Shown in pieces: positions 1 through 7,397 of a stretch of 62,311 nt of DNA. Within the stretch, counting starts at the first letter, position 1. Each line of letters begins with the position of its first letter. The position numbers were made by a program, and so were the translations under genes. Where the stretch lies: contig JAEUJO010000084.1 in NCBI GenBank assembly GCA_016794615.1, positions 1-62,311 of the forward strand. The letters are read 5' to 3'. This stretch comes from Pseudonocardia sp. (GTDB lineage Bacteria; Actinomycetota; Actinomycetes; Mycobacteriales; Pseudonocardiaceae). The notes beneath the pieces were generated by a model, which worked only from the letters and a program-made list of their open reading frames with translations, did not search any database and had not been told where the DNA came from.

Positions 1-107
1 CCTGCGCAGGAGTAGACCTCGTCCACCCCGTCGAGGTCCGCGATGGACTGCGCGGCCTCGGGGATCCTGTCGGCGGCGACATGCACCAGGACGATCGCGG
101 TGATCAC
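1..107 (-). CDS. Lrp/AsnC ligand-binding (RAM-type) protein, N-terminal fragment
   Basis: Only the first 35 codons are inside the window; the rest lies beyond the left edge. The GTG start at 107 gives a hydrophobic first strand (VITAIVLVHV), a helix (ADRIPEAAQSIADL) and GVDEVYSCAG, the alpha/beta start of the AsnC/Lrp C-terminal ligand-binding domain, with no helix-turn-helix before it. Stand-alone proteins of this kind are common in actinobacteria, next to the exonuclease gene that follows. There is no Shine-Dalgarno. TACGCT (119-114) ends exactly 6 nt before the GTG, so a leaderless mRNA is likely. The ligand is unknown. Confidence 0.75.
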   Translation of the reverse strand, partial: MITAIVLVHVAADRIPEAAQSIADLDGVDEVYSCA

Positions 108-178
108 GGCTGAAGCGTAGAGGACATTTCAACACCCGGTCCGCGCCCGGGGCGCCCTGCGGGTGTCGAGATGCCCTC

Positions 179-1906
179 TCAGTCCACGACCACCTCCACC
201 GGGCGGGCGCGGCGGGCCCAGGCGGCCCAGCTCCCGGCACCCCGCGCCGGTTCCTCCCACGGCAGGCTGGCGAGGGCCAGCCGGGTGCCGCCGCCGGTCA
301 GCCAGCGGTGGAGGAGCCGCACCTCCTCGGCGACGGCACCGTGCAGCGGCCCGGGCCCCGGCAGCAGCGTGGCGGCGCCGGCCCGCAGCGCGTCGACGAC
401 CGGCATCGGCGGCACCCCGCGGCGCGCGACCCCGGCGGCGGCGAGCCGGCCGTGGCGCACGACGACCAGCTCCCACCCGCCCTTCCCGTCGGGGCGGGCG
501 CCGACCACCTCGGCGAGCCCCGCGAGAGCGGTCAGCTGCTGCACACGTCCGAGCGCCCCGACGAGGCCGGCGAGCCGGTCGCGGCGGCGAGCGGCCGCCT
601 CGAACCGCTCCCGCGCCGAGAGCGTGGCGACCTCGTCCGCGAGGACGTGCAGGGCGCCGTCGTCCGCGCCGTCCACCAGCGCCCGCCAGGCCGCCACCGC
701 GGGCGCGTAGCCCTCGACGTCCTGGTGCCCCGCACACGGCGCGGCACACCGGTGCAGCTCGTACAGGGCACACGGCCCCGCCGACGCCCCGCGCGCCGGG
801 ATGCGCAGCGTGCACGGGCGCAACGGGACGGCGTCGAGCACCGTGTCGACGGCCTCCCGCGCGTCGCGCTGCGAGCGGAACGGCCCGAGCGCGCCGTCGC
901 GCGGTGTGGACACCACCGACAGCCGCGGGAAGGGCTCGGCCGTGGTCGTCACCCACCACGTCGCGTGCGGGTTGCGGGAGCGGCGGTTGTAGCGGGGCCG
1001 GTGCGCGGCGATGAGCCGCAGCTCGTGCACGGCGGCCTCGACGGCGTGCGCGCACACGATCGCGTCCACTCGCTCCGCCTGCGCCACCATGTCCCGGATG
1101 CGCTTGCGGCGCTCGCCCGCGGTGAAGTAGCTGCGCACCCGGCGCCGCAGGTCGCCGCTGGTACCGACGTAGAGGACCTCGTCGCGGGCGCCGCGGAACA
1201 GGTACACCCCCGGTGCGGCCGGCACGGACTCGGCGAGGGTGCGGTTGCGGCGCTGGCGCTCCGTCGGCCGGTGCGGCGTGGCGTCCCGGACCAGTGTGAG
1301 CAGCTCCTCGAGGCTCTGCACCCCCAGGTTGCCGATCCGTCCGAGAAGGTGGTGGAGCACCTCGACGGTGGCCCGCGCGTCGGCCAGCGCCCGGTGCGTG
1401 GGCCGGGTGGTCGTGCCGAACAGCTCGGCGAGCGCGCCCAGCCGCACGCTGGGTGCTTCGTCCCGGGTCAGCACGGCGCGGGCGAGACGGGCGGTGCACA
1501 GCACGGGCGGGCGCGGCCAGCTGACGCCGTGGCGCCTGCACGCGGCACGCAGGAAGCCGGCGTCGAAGGGCGCGTTGTGGGCGACGAGGACACCGCCGGT
1601 GAGGAACTCGAGGACCGACGGCAGCACCTGCGGTAGCCGCGGCGCGCCCGTGACGAGGGCGGTCGTGATGCCGGTGAGAGCGACGACCTGGGGCGGGATG
1701 CCGGTCCCCGGGTCGACGAGCGTGGCCAGCTCGCCGACCCGTTCGCCCCCGCGCACCTTGACGGCCCCGACCTCGGTGATCGTGTCGTGCTCGGCCGAGC
1801 CGCCGGTGGTCTCGAGATCCAGTACGACGAACGTGACGTCCCGCAGGGGGGTGCCCAGCTCGTCGAAGGACAGCTGGGGAGCGGGTGCGGGCGGGGGAGC
1901 GGGCAC
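179..1906 (-). CDS. DEDD 3'-5' exonuclease fused to a GIY-YIG (UvrC/Cho-like) endonuclease domain
   Basis: A 575-aa protein. The N-terminal DnaQ-like exonuclease (about 23-190) shows D30 and E32 in VVLDLETTG, the Exo II block HNAPFDAGFLR, and the Exo III block HRALADARA, so all DEDDh positions are visible. From about 232 a GIY-YIG nuclease begins (APGVYLFRG, then VLYVGTSGDLRRRV), followed by a UvrC-like region with a Cys-rich stretch (CTLRIP, GPCALYELHRCAAPC). The architecture matches actinobacterial Rv2191-type proteins, thought to act in DNA repair or processing beside UvrABC. That role comes from family knowledge and has not been tested here. The GTG start sits just before the exonuclease domain after a short Pro/Ala-rich tail. 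It is divergent from the NYN gene. Confidence 0.88.
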   Translation of the reverse strand: MPAPPPAPAPQLSFDELGTPLRDVTFVVLDLETTGGSAEHDTITEVGAVKVRGGERVGELATLVDPGTGIPPQVVALTGITTALVTGAPRLPQVLPSVLEFLTGGVLVAHNAPFDAGFLRAACRRHGVSWPRPPVLCTARLARAVLTRDEAPSVRLGALAELFGTTTRPTHRALADARATVEVLHHLLGRIGNLGVQSLEELLTLVRDATPHRPTERQRRNRTLAESVPAAPGVYLFRGARDEVLYVGTSGDLRRRVRSYFTAGERRKRIRDMVAQAERVDAIVCAHAVEAAVHELRLIAAHRPRYNRRSRNPHATWWVTTTAEPFPRLSVVSTPRDGALGPFRSQRDAREAVDTVLDAVPLRPCTLRIPARGASAGPCALYELHRCAAPCAGHQDVEGYAPAVAAWRALVDGADDGALHVLADEVATLSARERFEAAARRRDRLAGLVGALGRVQQLTALAGLAEVVGARPDGKGGWELVVVRHGRLAAAGVARRGVPPMPVVDALRAGAATLLPGPGPLHGAVAEEVRLLHRWLTGGGTRLALASLPWEEPARGAGSWAAWARRARPVEVVVD

Positions 1907-2168
1907 GGTCGCGGACGCTAGCCCTGGCCACCGACATTTCCGGGCGGTGCGCCGGACCGCGCCGGCGCATGCGCTTCACGGGATCGCACTTCCCGCCCGG
2001 CCGTCACAACCTGCACAGCGGGTGCGACGGCCCGCCCGGGTGTGCGATGCCCCGGCTGCAGGTGCGGCAGCGACCCGAACGGAGCCGGCTCCACGACGCC
2101 ACCGCGATCAGCCCGGCATCGCCCGAGTGGCCCCGCGCCGCCACCGCGTGTGCCGGGCCGGACGCGGC

Positions 2169-2180
2169 TAACCTGGACCG
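2169..2180 (+). promoter_or_regulatory. Leaderless -10 box for the NYN gene
   Basis: TAACCT (2169-2174) is followed by a 6-nt spacer and the ATG at 2181, with no Shine-Dalgarno. The same spacing recurs at eight other genes in the window. Confidence 0.55.
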
Positions 2181-3575
2181 ATGTCCGACACGTCCGGCGA
2201 CCGCCGCCCGCCCGCCGCGGGCGATCCGGCGCGGCCGGACGGCCCCTGTGTCACGGACGGCTCCTGCGCCGCGGACGACCCGGCGCCCTCGACCGGGCCG
2301 TCGTACGTCAGCCTGCCCGAGCCGGTCCGTTCGCGGCTGGCGGAGGCCGCGTCCGTGGCCGTCGGGGCCATGCCGGGCGACGACGTTCCGGTGCCCCTTC
2401 GCCGGCTCGCCCGCTTCACCCCCGCGAAGCGGTCCCGGCTGGGCAGGGCCGCGCTGCTCGCCGAGATGGAGGGCTCCGTCGCGTTCCGCGCCTCTGTCGT
2501 CGCCTGGTGGGAGGAGCACCGTCCCGGGGAGTTCACGCCGTCCGCCGCCGACCCGCTGGTGGCCGCCGCCGCGGCGGTGCTCGTCGCGGACCCGCGTGCC
2601 GCGGACGCGGTGGCGCTCGCGGCCCGTCGAGGGGAGGCAGTGGAGCTGCGCGCCGAGCGCGACGAGGCCCTGGCCCGGGTCGACAAGCTGACGAGCGAGC
2701 TCGAGCGCCTGCGCGCCGAGCTGGCCGACGCCCGGGACGCAGCCCGGTTCGCGGGGCAGGAGCGCGACGCCGAGTACCAGCAGCTGCGCAGGCGCGTGAG
2801 CGACCAGGGGGCCCGGCTGCGGGCCGCGGACGACGGGCGGGCCGAAGCCGAGCAGAGGCTCGAGGAGCTGCGGCTGTCCGCGGAGGCGGACCGGAGGGCG
2901 GTCGCTGCCGAGCGCGACCGGGAGCGCACACGCGCGGAGGCCGAGCGGCGCCGGGCGGCCGACGCCGTCGCCGAGGTCGCTGCGGCCCGGCAGGCGGCGC
3001 GGGAGGCGCGGCAGTCCGACGAGGTCCGCCTCGGCCTGCTGCTCGACACCGTCGGCGGCGCGCTGGCCGGGCTCCGCCGCGAGCTGGCGCTGGGTGGGGG
3101 CGGTCCGCGTCCGGGCGACCTGGTGGCGGGTGCGCGGTCGGTCCGCGGCGGTGGTGCCGCCGACTCGGTGATGGCGCTCGACGCCCTGCTGTCGGTGCCG
3201 TCCCTGCACCTCGTCGTCGACGGGTACAACGTCACCAAGACCGGCTACCCCGAGCTTCCCCTGGCCGACCAGCGCACCCGGCTCGCGGGCCAGCTGGCGG
3301 CGCTCGCGGCGCGGACGAGCGTCGAGATCACCGTCGTCTTCGACGGTGCGGGCGTGGTGGCGGCGCCGACGCGCGGCTCCCGGGGGGTGCGGGTGCTGTT
3401 CAGCGATCCGGGAGTGCTCGCGGACGACGTCATCCGCGCGCTGGTGGCCGCCGAGCCGCAGGGCCGGCCCGTCGTGGTCGCGACCTCGGACAAGGCTGTG
3501 GTCACGTCGGTGTGCGCGCAGGGCGCGCACAGCGTGCCCTCGCGGGTGCTTCTCCAGCGGCTCGCGCGCAGCTGA
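2181..3575 (+). CDS. NYN (YacP-like) RNase-fold protein with a central coiled coil
   Basis: A 464-aa protein. Residues 1-150 are globular, about 150-285 form a long charged heptad-rich coiled coil, and about 340-460 form a C-terminal NYN/PIN-like domain. The acidic residues expected of the fold are visible: D in HLVVDGYNVTK, D in ITVVFDGAG, DD in SDPGVLADDVI, and SD in VVVATSDKAV. NYN domains resemble PIN and FLAP nucleases, and relatives act in RNA processing (YacP/Rae1-type). A role as an RNA nuclease with a coiled-coil oligomerisation or ribosome-contact arm is an inference. The ATG at 2181 has a leaderless -10 and no Shine-Dalgarno. The same family occurs next to ripC in other actinobacteria. 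Confidence 0.85.
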   Translation: MSDTSGDRRPPAAGDPARPDGPCVTDGSCAADDPAPSTGPSYVSLPEPVRSRLAEAASVAVGAMPGDDVPVPLRRLARFTPAKRSRLGRAALLAEMEGSVAFRASVVAWWEEHRPGEFTPSAADPLVAAAAAVLVADPRAADAVALAARRGEAVELRAERDEALARVDKLTSELERLRAELADARDAARFAGQERDAEYQQLRRRVSDQGARLRAADDGRAEAEQRLEELRLSAEADRRAVAAERDRERTRAEAERRRAADAVAEVAAARQAAREARQSDEVRLGLLLDTVGGALAGLRRELALGGGGPRPGDLVAGARSVRGGGAADSVMALDALLSVPSLHLVVDGYNVTKTGYPELPLADQRTRLAGQLAALAARTSVEITVVFDGAGVVAAPTRGSRGVRVLFSDPGVLADDVIRALVAAEPQGRPVVVATSDKAVVTSVCAQGAHSVPSRVLLQRLARS

Positions 3576-3672
3576 CGGCGTCGTCGCGGCGCTCGCCGCC
3601 GAGCGCTCGTCACCCCGCTCGCGTCGTGCCGTATTCGCTGGCCACAGGCTCGCGCAGGGCGTGCATCCGGAA

Positions 3673-3695
3673 TTGTCGGTGGTCGCATCTACCGT
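3673..3695 (+). promoter_or_regulatory. PafBC-type (RecA-NDp) DNA-damage promoter
   Basis: TTGTCGGTG (3673-3681), exactly 8 nt, then TACCGT (3690-3695). This matches the published mycobacterial LexA-independent DNA-damage promoter (tTGTCRgtg-N8-TAnnnT) at every defined base. It predicts a start near 3702 and a roughly 31-nt leader before the ATG at 3734. It is the only good match I found in the window. Confidence 0.7.
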
Positions 3696-3733
3696 CCGCC
3701 CCGTCAGCTGCGAAGGGGACGGAGGTATCGGTG

Positions 3734-4036
3734 ATGGTGATCGACTGCGAGCGGTGCGAGGTCCGAGGGCTCGCCTGTGGTGACTGTGTGGTCGGGGTGC
3801 TGCTGGGGATGCCGGGGGTGGCGCCCGGGGAAGTGGAGGCGACGGCGGACGCGCCGGACGAGTCCGGTCGGCGACCGTCCGGCGCGTCTGCGGTGCATCT
3901 CGACGCACCGGAGCAGCGGGCTCTCGCCGTGCTCGCGGATCAGGGGCTCGTCCCACGGTTGCGTTTGGTGTCCACCCCGTTGCGGCGAGTGAGCGGAAGC
4001 GGGCACGACGGGGAGAACGCCCGTGACGTGGGGTGA
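3734..4036 (+). CDS. Small CxxC/CxxC (zinc-ribbon-like) conserved protein, putatively DNA-damage inducible
   Basis: A 100-aa protein. It opens MVIDCERCEVRGLACGDC, with paired Cys motifs (C5-x2-C8 and C15-x2-C18) that look like a zinc knuckle. The tail has a conserved-looking EQRALAVLADQGLVPRLRLV helix pair. I recognise the family as a small conserved actinobacterial protein beside NlpC/P60 genes, but know of no function. The ATG at 3734 follows GGAGGT (3721-3726) by 7 nt; a GTG three bases upstream is possible. The promoter fits the PafBC DNA-damage consensus, which is the only functional hint. A zinc-dependent nucleic-acid or redox role would be speculation. Confidence 0.75.
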   Translation: MVIDCERCEVRGLACGDCVVGVLLGMPGVAPGEVEATADAPDESGRRPSGASAVHLDAPEQRALAVLADQGLVPRLRLVSTPLRRVSGSGHDGENARDVG

Positions 4037-4274
4037 GATTGCGCCGTTTCCATTCTTTTGTCCGCAATTTCGTCACCCGGCTGGGTCAGCGTGCCACGCG
4101 CCTCCGGCGGGGGCCCACCTGCCCGCCCCGCAGGGCGCCCCTCCGTAATCTCCGCGAGACCTCGCGAACGGGGGTCGTCCGGTGCGGACGGCGCCGGCGG
4201 AGGACACGAGCGTCACCCCCGCGGCTCCCGGGCCTGGACGGGTGGCGCCACACGGAGGAAGGAGTCGCGTCAGC
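4037..4274 (+). other. Long untranslated leader region upstream of the NlpC/P60 gene
   Basis: About 240 nt lie between the CxxC gene and the GTG at 4275. It starts with a lower-GC patch (4044-4075), then GC-rich inverted stretches, and ends in GGAGGAAGGAG (4254-4264). Length and position resemble leaders that carry c-di-AMP (ydaO) riboswitches in other actinobacterial NlpC/rpf genes, but I could not find that motif. No clear promoter is visible. Confidence 0.3.
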
Positions 4275-5507
4275 GTGGTCCCGCCCCGGCGCTTCCGGTC
4301 GTTCCGGCCGCCCTCGGTGTCCTCCCGCCGCCTCCTGTCGCCGCGCCTCCCGGCGGTGCCCGCCGCGGTGCTCGTGGCCGTCCTCAGCCTGACGTGTGCC
4401 GTTCTGGGTGCGGGCCCCGCCGCCGCCCAGCCCGCGGTCCCCGTGCCGCCCCCGGGCGGCGGTGCGGTCTCGGTGCCGCTGCCCCCGGCCCCGGCCGACG
4501 CGGCCCCGGCCGAGGGTGTCGCCGCCCCGTCGCCGAACCCGGCTCCGGCTGCCGACCCGACCCCCGCCCCGGCGCCGACGGACGCCGCGGGCGCCGGCGC
4601 CCAGCTGCGGCAGGTGCAACAGGAGGCCGAGGCGCTCACCGAGCAGTGGCACGCCGCGCAGGACGACGTCACCGCGCGGCGCGCGGAACTGGACACCCTG
4701 CGCGGCGCGATCGACCCGGCCCGCGCCGCGGCCGCGGCTGCACGCGGCGACGAGGAGCACTACCGCGAGCAGGTCGACACCGTCGCGCTATCGACGTTCG
4801 AGAGCGGGCGGCTCGACGCGTTCAACGCCCTGCTGGCCAGCCGGACGCCGCAGGACTACGTGGACCAGATGTCGGCACTGGAGGTGGTCGCGGCCCAGCA
4901 CGCGTCGGCGCTGGACCAGCTGGCCGCCGTCGCCGACCGCGCCCGGCACGTGCAGGACGACGCCGACGCAGCTGCCGCCCGCGCCCAGGTCGCGGCGGAT
5001 GAGGCCGCCCACGCCGAGCAGGCGCTGGCAGCGCGCAAGCGCGACGCGGACCGGCGCATCGGAGAGGCCGAGGCGCTGCTGCGCCGGCTGACTCCGCGCG
5101 CGTTGCAGGACTACCTCGGACCGGACGTGGACGCTCCGGTACTGCCGTCGGACTCCGGCTCCGGCGTCGGCGTCCGTGCCCTGCGCGCGGCCGCCGCCCA
5201 GCTCGGGAAGGCCTACCAGTGGGGCGCGGAGGGGCCGCGCAGCTTCGACTGCTCGGGCCTGACCTCGTTCTCCTTCCACCAGGCCGGCATCACGCTCCCG
5301 CGGTCCAGCTCCCAGCAGGCGCGGGTCGGGCATCCCGTGGCCCTGGGCGACCTGCAGCCCGGCGACCTCGTGTTCTTCCACAGCCCCGTCAGCCACGTGG
5401 GCATCTACGCCGGTGGCGGGAAGATGATCCACGCGCCGCAGACCGGCGACGTGGTGCGCTACTCGACGGTCAGCCGGAGGACCTTCAGCGGCGCCCGCCG
5501 CTTGTAG
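4275..5507 (+). CDS. Secreted NlpC/P60 peptidoglycan endopeptidase (RipC-like)
   Basis: A 410-aa protein. It has an Arg-rich n-region, a hydrophobic core (VPAAVLVAVLSLTCAVLGAG) and an AAAQ cleavage site near 55, then a Pro/Ala-rich linker. Next come a coiled coil (about 110-280, FtsX-activated-hydrolase style) and a C-terminal NlpC/P60 domain (about 300-405). The catalytic triad is visible: C326 in SFDCSGL, H374 in VSHVGIY and H386 in MIHAPQ. It should cut the D-Glu to meso-DAP bond in peptide stems during cell separation. Gene position and coiled coil match Rv2190c (RipC). The start was chosen at GTG 4275 because it gives a proper signal peptide and follows GGAGGAAGGAG; a GTG at 4182 is in frame but would add 31 residues before the signal. 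Confidence 0.88.
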   Translation: MVPPRRFRSFRPPSVSSRRLLSPRLPAVPAAVLVAVLSLTCAVLGAGPAAAQPAVPVPPPGGGAVSVPLPPAPADAAPAEGVAAPSPNPAPAADPTPAPAPTDAAGAGAQLRQVQQEAEALTEQWHAAQDDVTARRAELDTLRGAIDPARAAAAAARGDEEHYREQVDTVALSTFESGRLDAFNALLASRTPQDYVDQMSALEVVAAQHASALDQLAAVADRARHVQDDADAAAARAQVAADEAAHAEQALAARKRDADRRIGEAEALLRRLTPRALQDYLGPDVDAPVLPSDSGSGVGVRALRAAAAQLGKAYQWGAEGPRSFDCSGLTSFSFHQAGITLPRSSSQQARVGHPVALGDLQPGDLVFFHSPVSHVGIYAGGGKMIHAPQTGDVVRYSTVSRRTFSGARRL

Positions 5508-6847
5508 CGCCCCGCGCTTCGTCCGCTCCCCTCTGGCGGGCGGCGGCCGTGCCCGTGGGCTCGGCCGCCGCCCGACATCCGTCTCGGGGTACGTGGTCGA
5601 TCGCCGCCGTTGACGTCCTCCCCGCCGTGAACGGCGGGGATTCCGGTCTGTGCAGCCGGTCGGGCTGCGCTCCCGGTGGGTTCCTGCTTCACAGGCAACT
5701 GCCCCGGTCTCCCGGGGTCTGACGTCGTCTCCACAGGCAACACGGCGCGTCCCGCCGCGAGGATGTTGCGGGCCGCGTTCACGTCCCGGTCGTGGGTTGT
5801 GCCGCACCCGCAGGTCCAGGTGCGGACGTGCAAGGGCTTGGCCTCGCCGACGGCCCCGCACGCCGAGCAGGCCCGGGTGGAGGGGAACCAGCGGTCGACC
5901 TTCACCAGCGTCCGGCCGTGCCGCTGCGCCTTGTAGGTCAGCATCGCCACGAACGTGGACCAGCCCGCGTCGTGCACCGACCGGGCCAGGCGTGTGCGCG
6001 CCAGCCCGGAGACGGCCAGGTCCTCCACGGCGATCAGTTGGTTCTCCTGGACGATCGTGGTGGACAGCTTGTGGAGCCAGTCGCGGCGGGTGTCGGCCAC
6101 CCGCACGTGGGCGCGGGCGACGTTGCGCCGGGACTTCTCGCGGTTCGCCGAGCCCTTCTGTCGGCGGGCGAGTTCCTTCTGCGCCCGCGCGAGTTTGGCC
6201 TGCGCCTTGCGGGCGAAGCGGGGGGCGTCGACCTTCGTCCCGTCCGACAGCACGGCGAAGTGGGTCAGCCCAAGGTCGATCCCCACCTCCCGGTCGACCG
6301 GCGGGAGCGGGGCGTCCGGCGCCTCCACGACGAACGAGGCGTGGTACCGCCCGACTGCATCCACCGTCACCGTCACCGAGGTGGGCTCGGACGGCAGTTC
6401 CCGCGACCAGCGGACCGGGACATCACCGATCCCGGGCAGCCGCAGCCGGCCCGCCGATGTGACCCGGAACCGGGCAGCCTTCGTGAACCGGATCGACTGC
6501 GCCCGGTCCTTCCGCGACCGGAACCGCGGCACGCCCAGCTTCCGCCCCTTCCGCGTGCCCTTGATCGAGGCGAAGAAGTTGCGGTACGCGGTGTTCGCCT
6601 CCGCCAGGGCCTGTTGCAACACGACGGCCGACACCTCGCCGAGCCACGCCCGTTGCGGGGTGCGTTTCGCCGCCGTGAGTGCTTTCGACAGCTGCGCGTC
6701 GGTGGGGAACGCCTCGCCGTTCTCCCGCGCCGCTCTCCGGGCGGCGATGGCGTCGTTGAACACCACCCGGGCACACCCGAACGCCCGCCCCAACGCCCGG
6801 CGCTGTACCAGGGTCGGGTCGAGACGGAAGGCGTACCGGAGCTGCAC
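5459..6847 (-). CDS. tnpB: TnpB (IS605 OrfB) RNA-guided nuclease, catalytic residues intact
   Basis: A 462-aa reading frame from GTG 6847. It has an N-terminal helix-turn-helix (YAFRLDPTLVQRRALGRAFG), the RuvC motifs D191 (VGIDLGLTH), E275 (AVEDLAVSG) and D355 (HDRDVNAARN), and the zinc finger CSACG with WTCGCG. All catalytic and metal ligands look intact. TnpB is an omegaRNA-guided DNA nuclease that protects IS copies. The frame has no stop inside the element. It reads GEDVNGGD through the right-end hairpin and ends at a TAG at 5459-5461, antisense to the last 49 bp of the NlpC/P60 gene, so about 45 residues are flank-encoded. The partner tnpA is broken, so this copy may persist on its own. 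Confidence 0.85.
   Translation of the reverse strand: MQLRYAFRLDPTLVQRRALGRAFGCARVVFNDAIAARRAARENGEAFPTDAQLSKALTAAKRTPQRAWLGEVSAVVLQQALAEANTAYRNFFASIKGTRKGRKLGVPRFRSRKDRAQSIRFTKAARFRVTSAGRLRLPGIGDVPVRWSRELPSEPTSVTVTVDAVGRYHASFVVEAPDAPLPPVDREVGIDLGLTHFAVLSDGTKVDAPRFARKAQAKLARAQKELARRQKGSANREKSRRNVARAHVRVADTRRDWLHKLSTTIVQENQLIAVEDLAVSGLARTRLARSVHDAGWSTFVAMLTYKAQRHGRTLVKVDRWFPSTRACSACGAVGEAKPLHVRTWTCGCGTTHDRDVNAARNILAAGRAVLPVETTSDPGRPGQLPVKQEPTGSAARPAAQTGIPAVHGGEDVNGGDRPRTPRRMSGGGRAHGHGRRPPEGSGRSAGRYKRRAPLKVLRLTVE
5538..5573 (+). terminator. Hairpin after the NlpC/P60 gene
   Basis: Perfect 12-bp stem (GGGCGGCGGCCG, 5538-5549, with 5562-5573) and a 12-nt loop, 31 nt after the stop codon, with no U-tract. 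This is the usual actinobacterial terminator shape. It lies between the gene and the right end of the IS element. Confidence 0.6.
5620..5639 (-). repeat. IS605-type right-end hairpin and candidate omega-RNA 3' end
   Basis: A perfect 8-bp stem with a 4-nt loop, followed on the minus strand by the element edge near 5610. In this family the non-coding omegaRNA guide for TnpB is processed from the 3' part of tnpB through this hairpin, with the guide taken from the flank. Here the predicted guide would be the minus strand below 5610. The omegaRNA itself is inferred. Confidence 0.55.
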
Positions 6848-6877
6848 GAAGATCAGAGTACTACTGTATGTTGGTTT

Positions 6878-7297
6878 GTGGGCGACTATGACAGCATTTA
6901 CACTGGCCAACACCGCGTGTTTCTGATGCACGTGCACTTGGTGTTCGTCACGAAGTACCGACACTGCGTCTTCTCGGACCGGCACCTGCGCCGCATGGAA
7001 GAGATCATGCGCGCGGTCTGCGCGGTCTGCACGGACTTCGAAGCCGAGTCGGTCGAGTTCAACGGCGAGTCCAACCACGTGCACCTGCCGGTCAACTTCC
7101 CGCCGAAGGTCACCGTCTCGAAGCTGGTCAACAACTTGAAGGACGTCAGCTCACGCCGTCTGCGGCAGGAGCTCCCCGACCTGGTCCGCCACCACCGGCG
7201 CGCTCAACACCTGTGGTCCTAGTCCTACTTCGCAGGATCCGTCGGCGGGGCGCCGCTGAGCATCGTGCGGCAGTACATCAAGCAGCAGAACCGTCCC
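6878..7297 (+). pseudogene. tnpA: tnpA, IS200/IS605 Y1 (HUH) transposase interrupted by a TAG
   Basis: The frame opens at GTG 6878 (GDYDSIYTGQHRV, then HLVFVTKYRHCVFSD) and carries the HUH motif HVH in SNHVHLPVNFPP. A TAG at 7220-7222 stops it after 114 codons (HLWS-stop-SYFAGSVGG). The same frame continues without a shift through APLSIVRQYIKQQNRP, so a single point mutation broke the gene. The Tyr nucleophile (TAC 7274-7276, in QYIKQQ) lies 18 codons after the stop, so the truncated product cannot do chemistry unless the TAG is read through. It is divergent from tnpB with 30 bp between the starts. The 3' boundary is approximate. Confidence 0.85.
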
Positions 7298-7385
7298 GTC
7301 CAGAGCACGACTCGGCCCCTGACGGGCCTGTCCGCGCGGGCCTTCACCACCGCCGTGAACGACGGCGCACTGGCCCGCATCCCGG

Positions 7386-7397
7386 TAGCGTCGAGGC
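7386..7397 (+). promoter_or_regulatory. Leaderless -10 box for pimB
   Basis: TAGCGT (7386-7391) plus a 6-nt spacer to the GTG at 7398. It lies directly beyond the IS left end, so the insertion appears to have spared, or replaced the sequence upstream of, the -10. Confidence 0.5.

Larger units (their letters stand above)
5610..7385 (-). mobile_element. IS200/IS605-family element (divergent tnpA/tnpB)
   Basis: The right end is the subterminal hairpin at 5620-5639 (CCCCGCCGTGAACGGCGGGG on the plus strand). On the minus strand it is followed by GAGGACGTCAA, the typical end of this family. The left end lies beyond a smaller hairpin at 7351-7367 (CGCCGT/ACGGCG) and before the pimB promoter at 7386; its exact base is not resolved. 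There are no terminal inverted repeats or target duplication, as expected for single-strand transposition. It sits between the ripC-like gene and pimB. The 6850-6960 stretch is visibly lower in GC than the flanks. Confidence 0.8.

Noticed and set aside
4037..4274. Possible ydaO-type c-di-AMP riboswitch before the NlpC/P60 gene
   Set aside because: Context and the AGGAAGGAG end fit, but I could not find the conserved core (GGGGGACC-type and GGGGTGAA elements), so only a long leader is reported.
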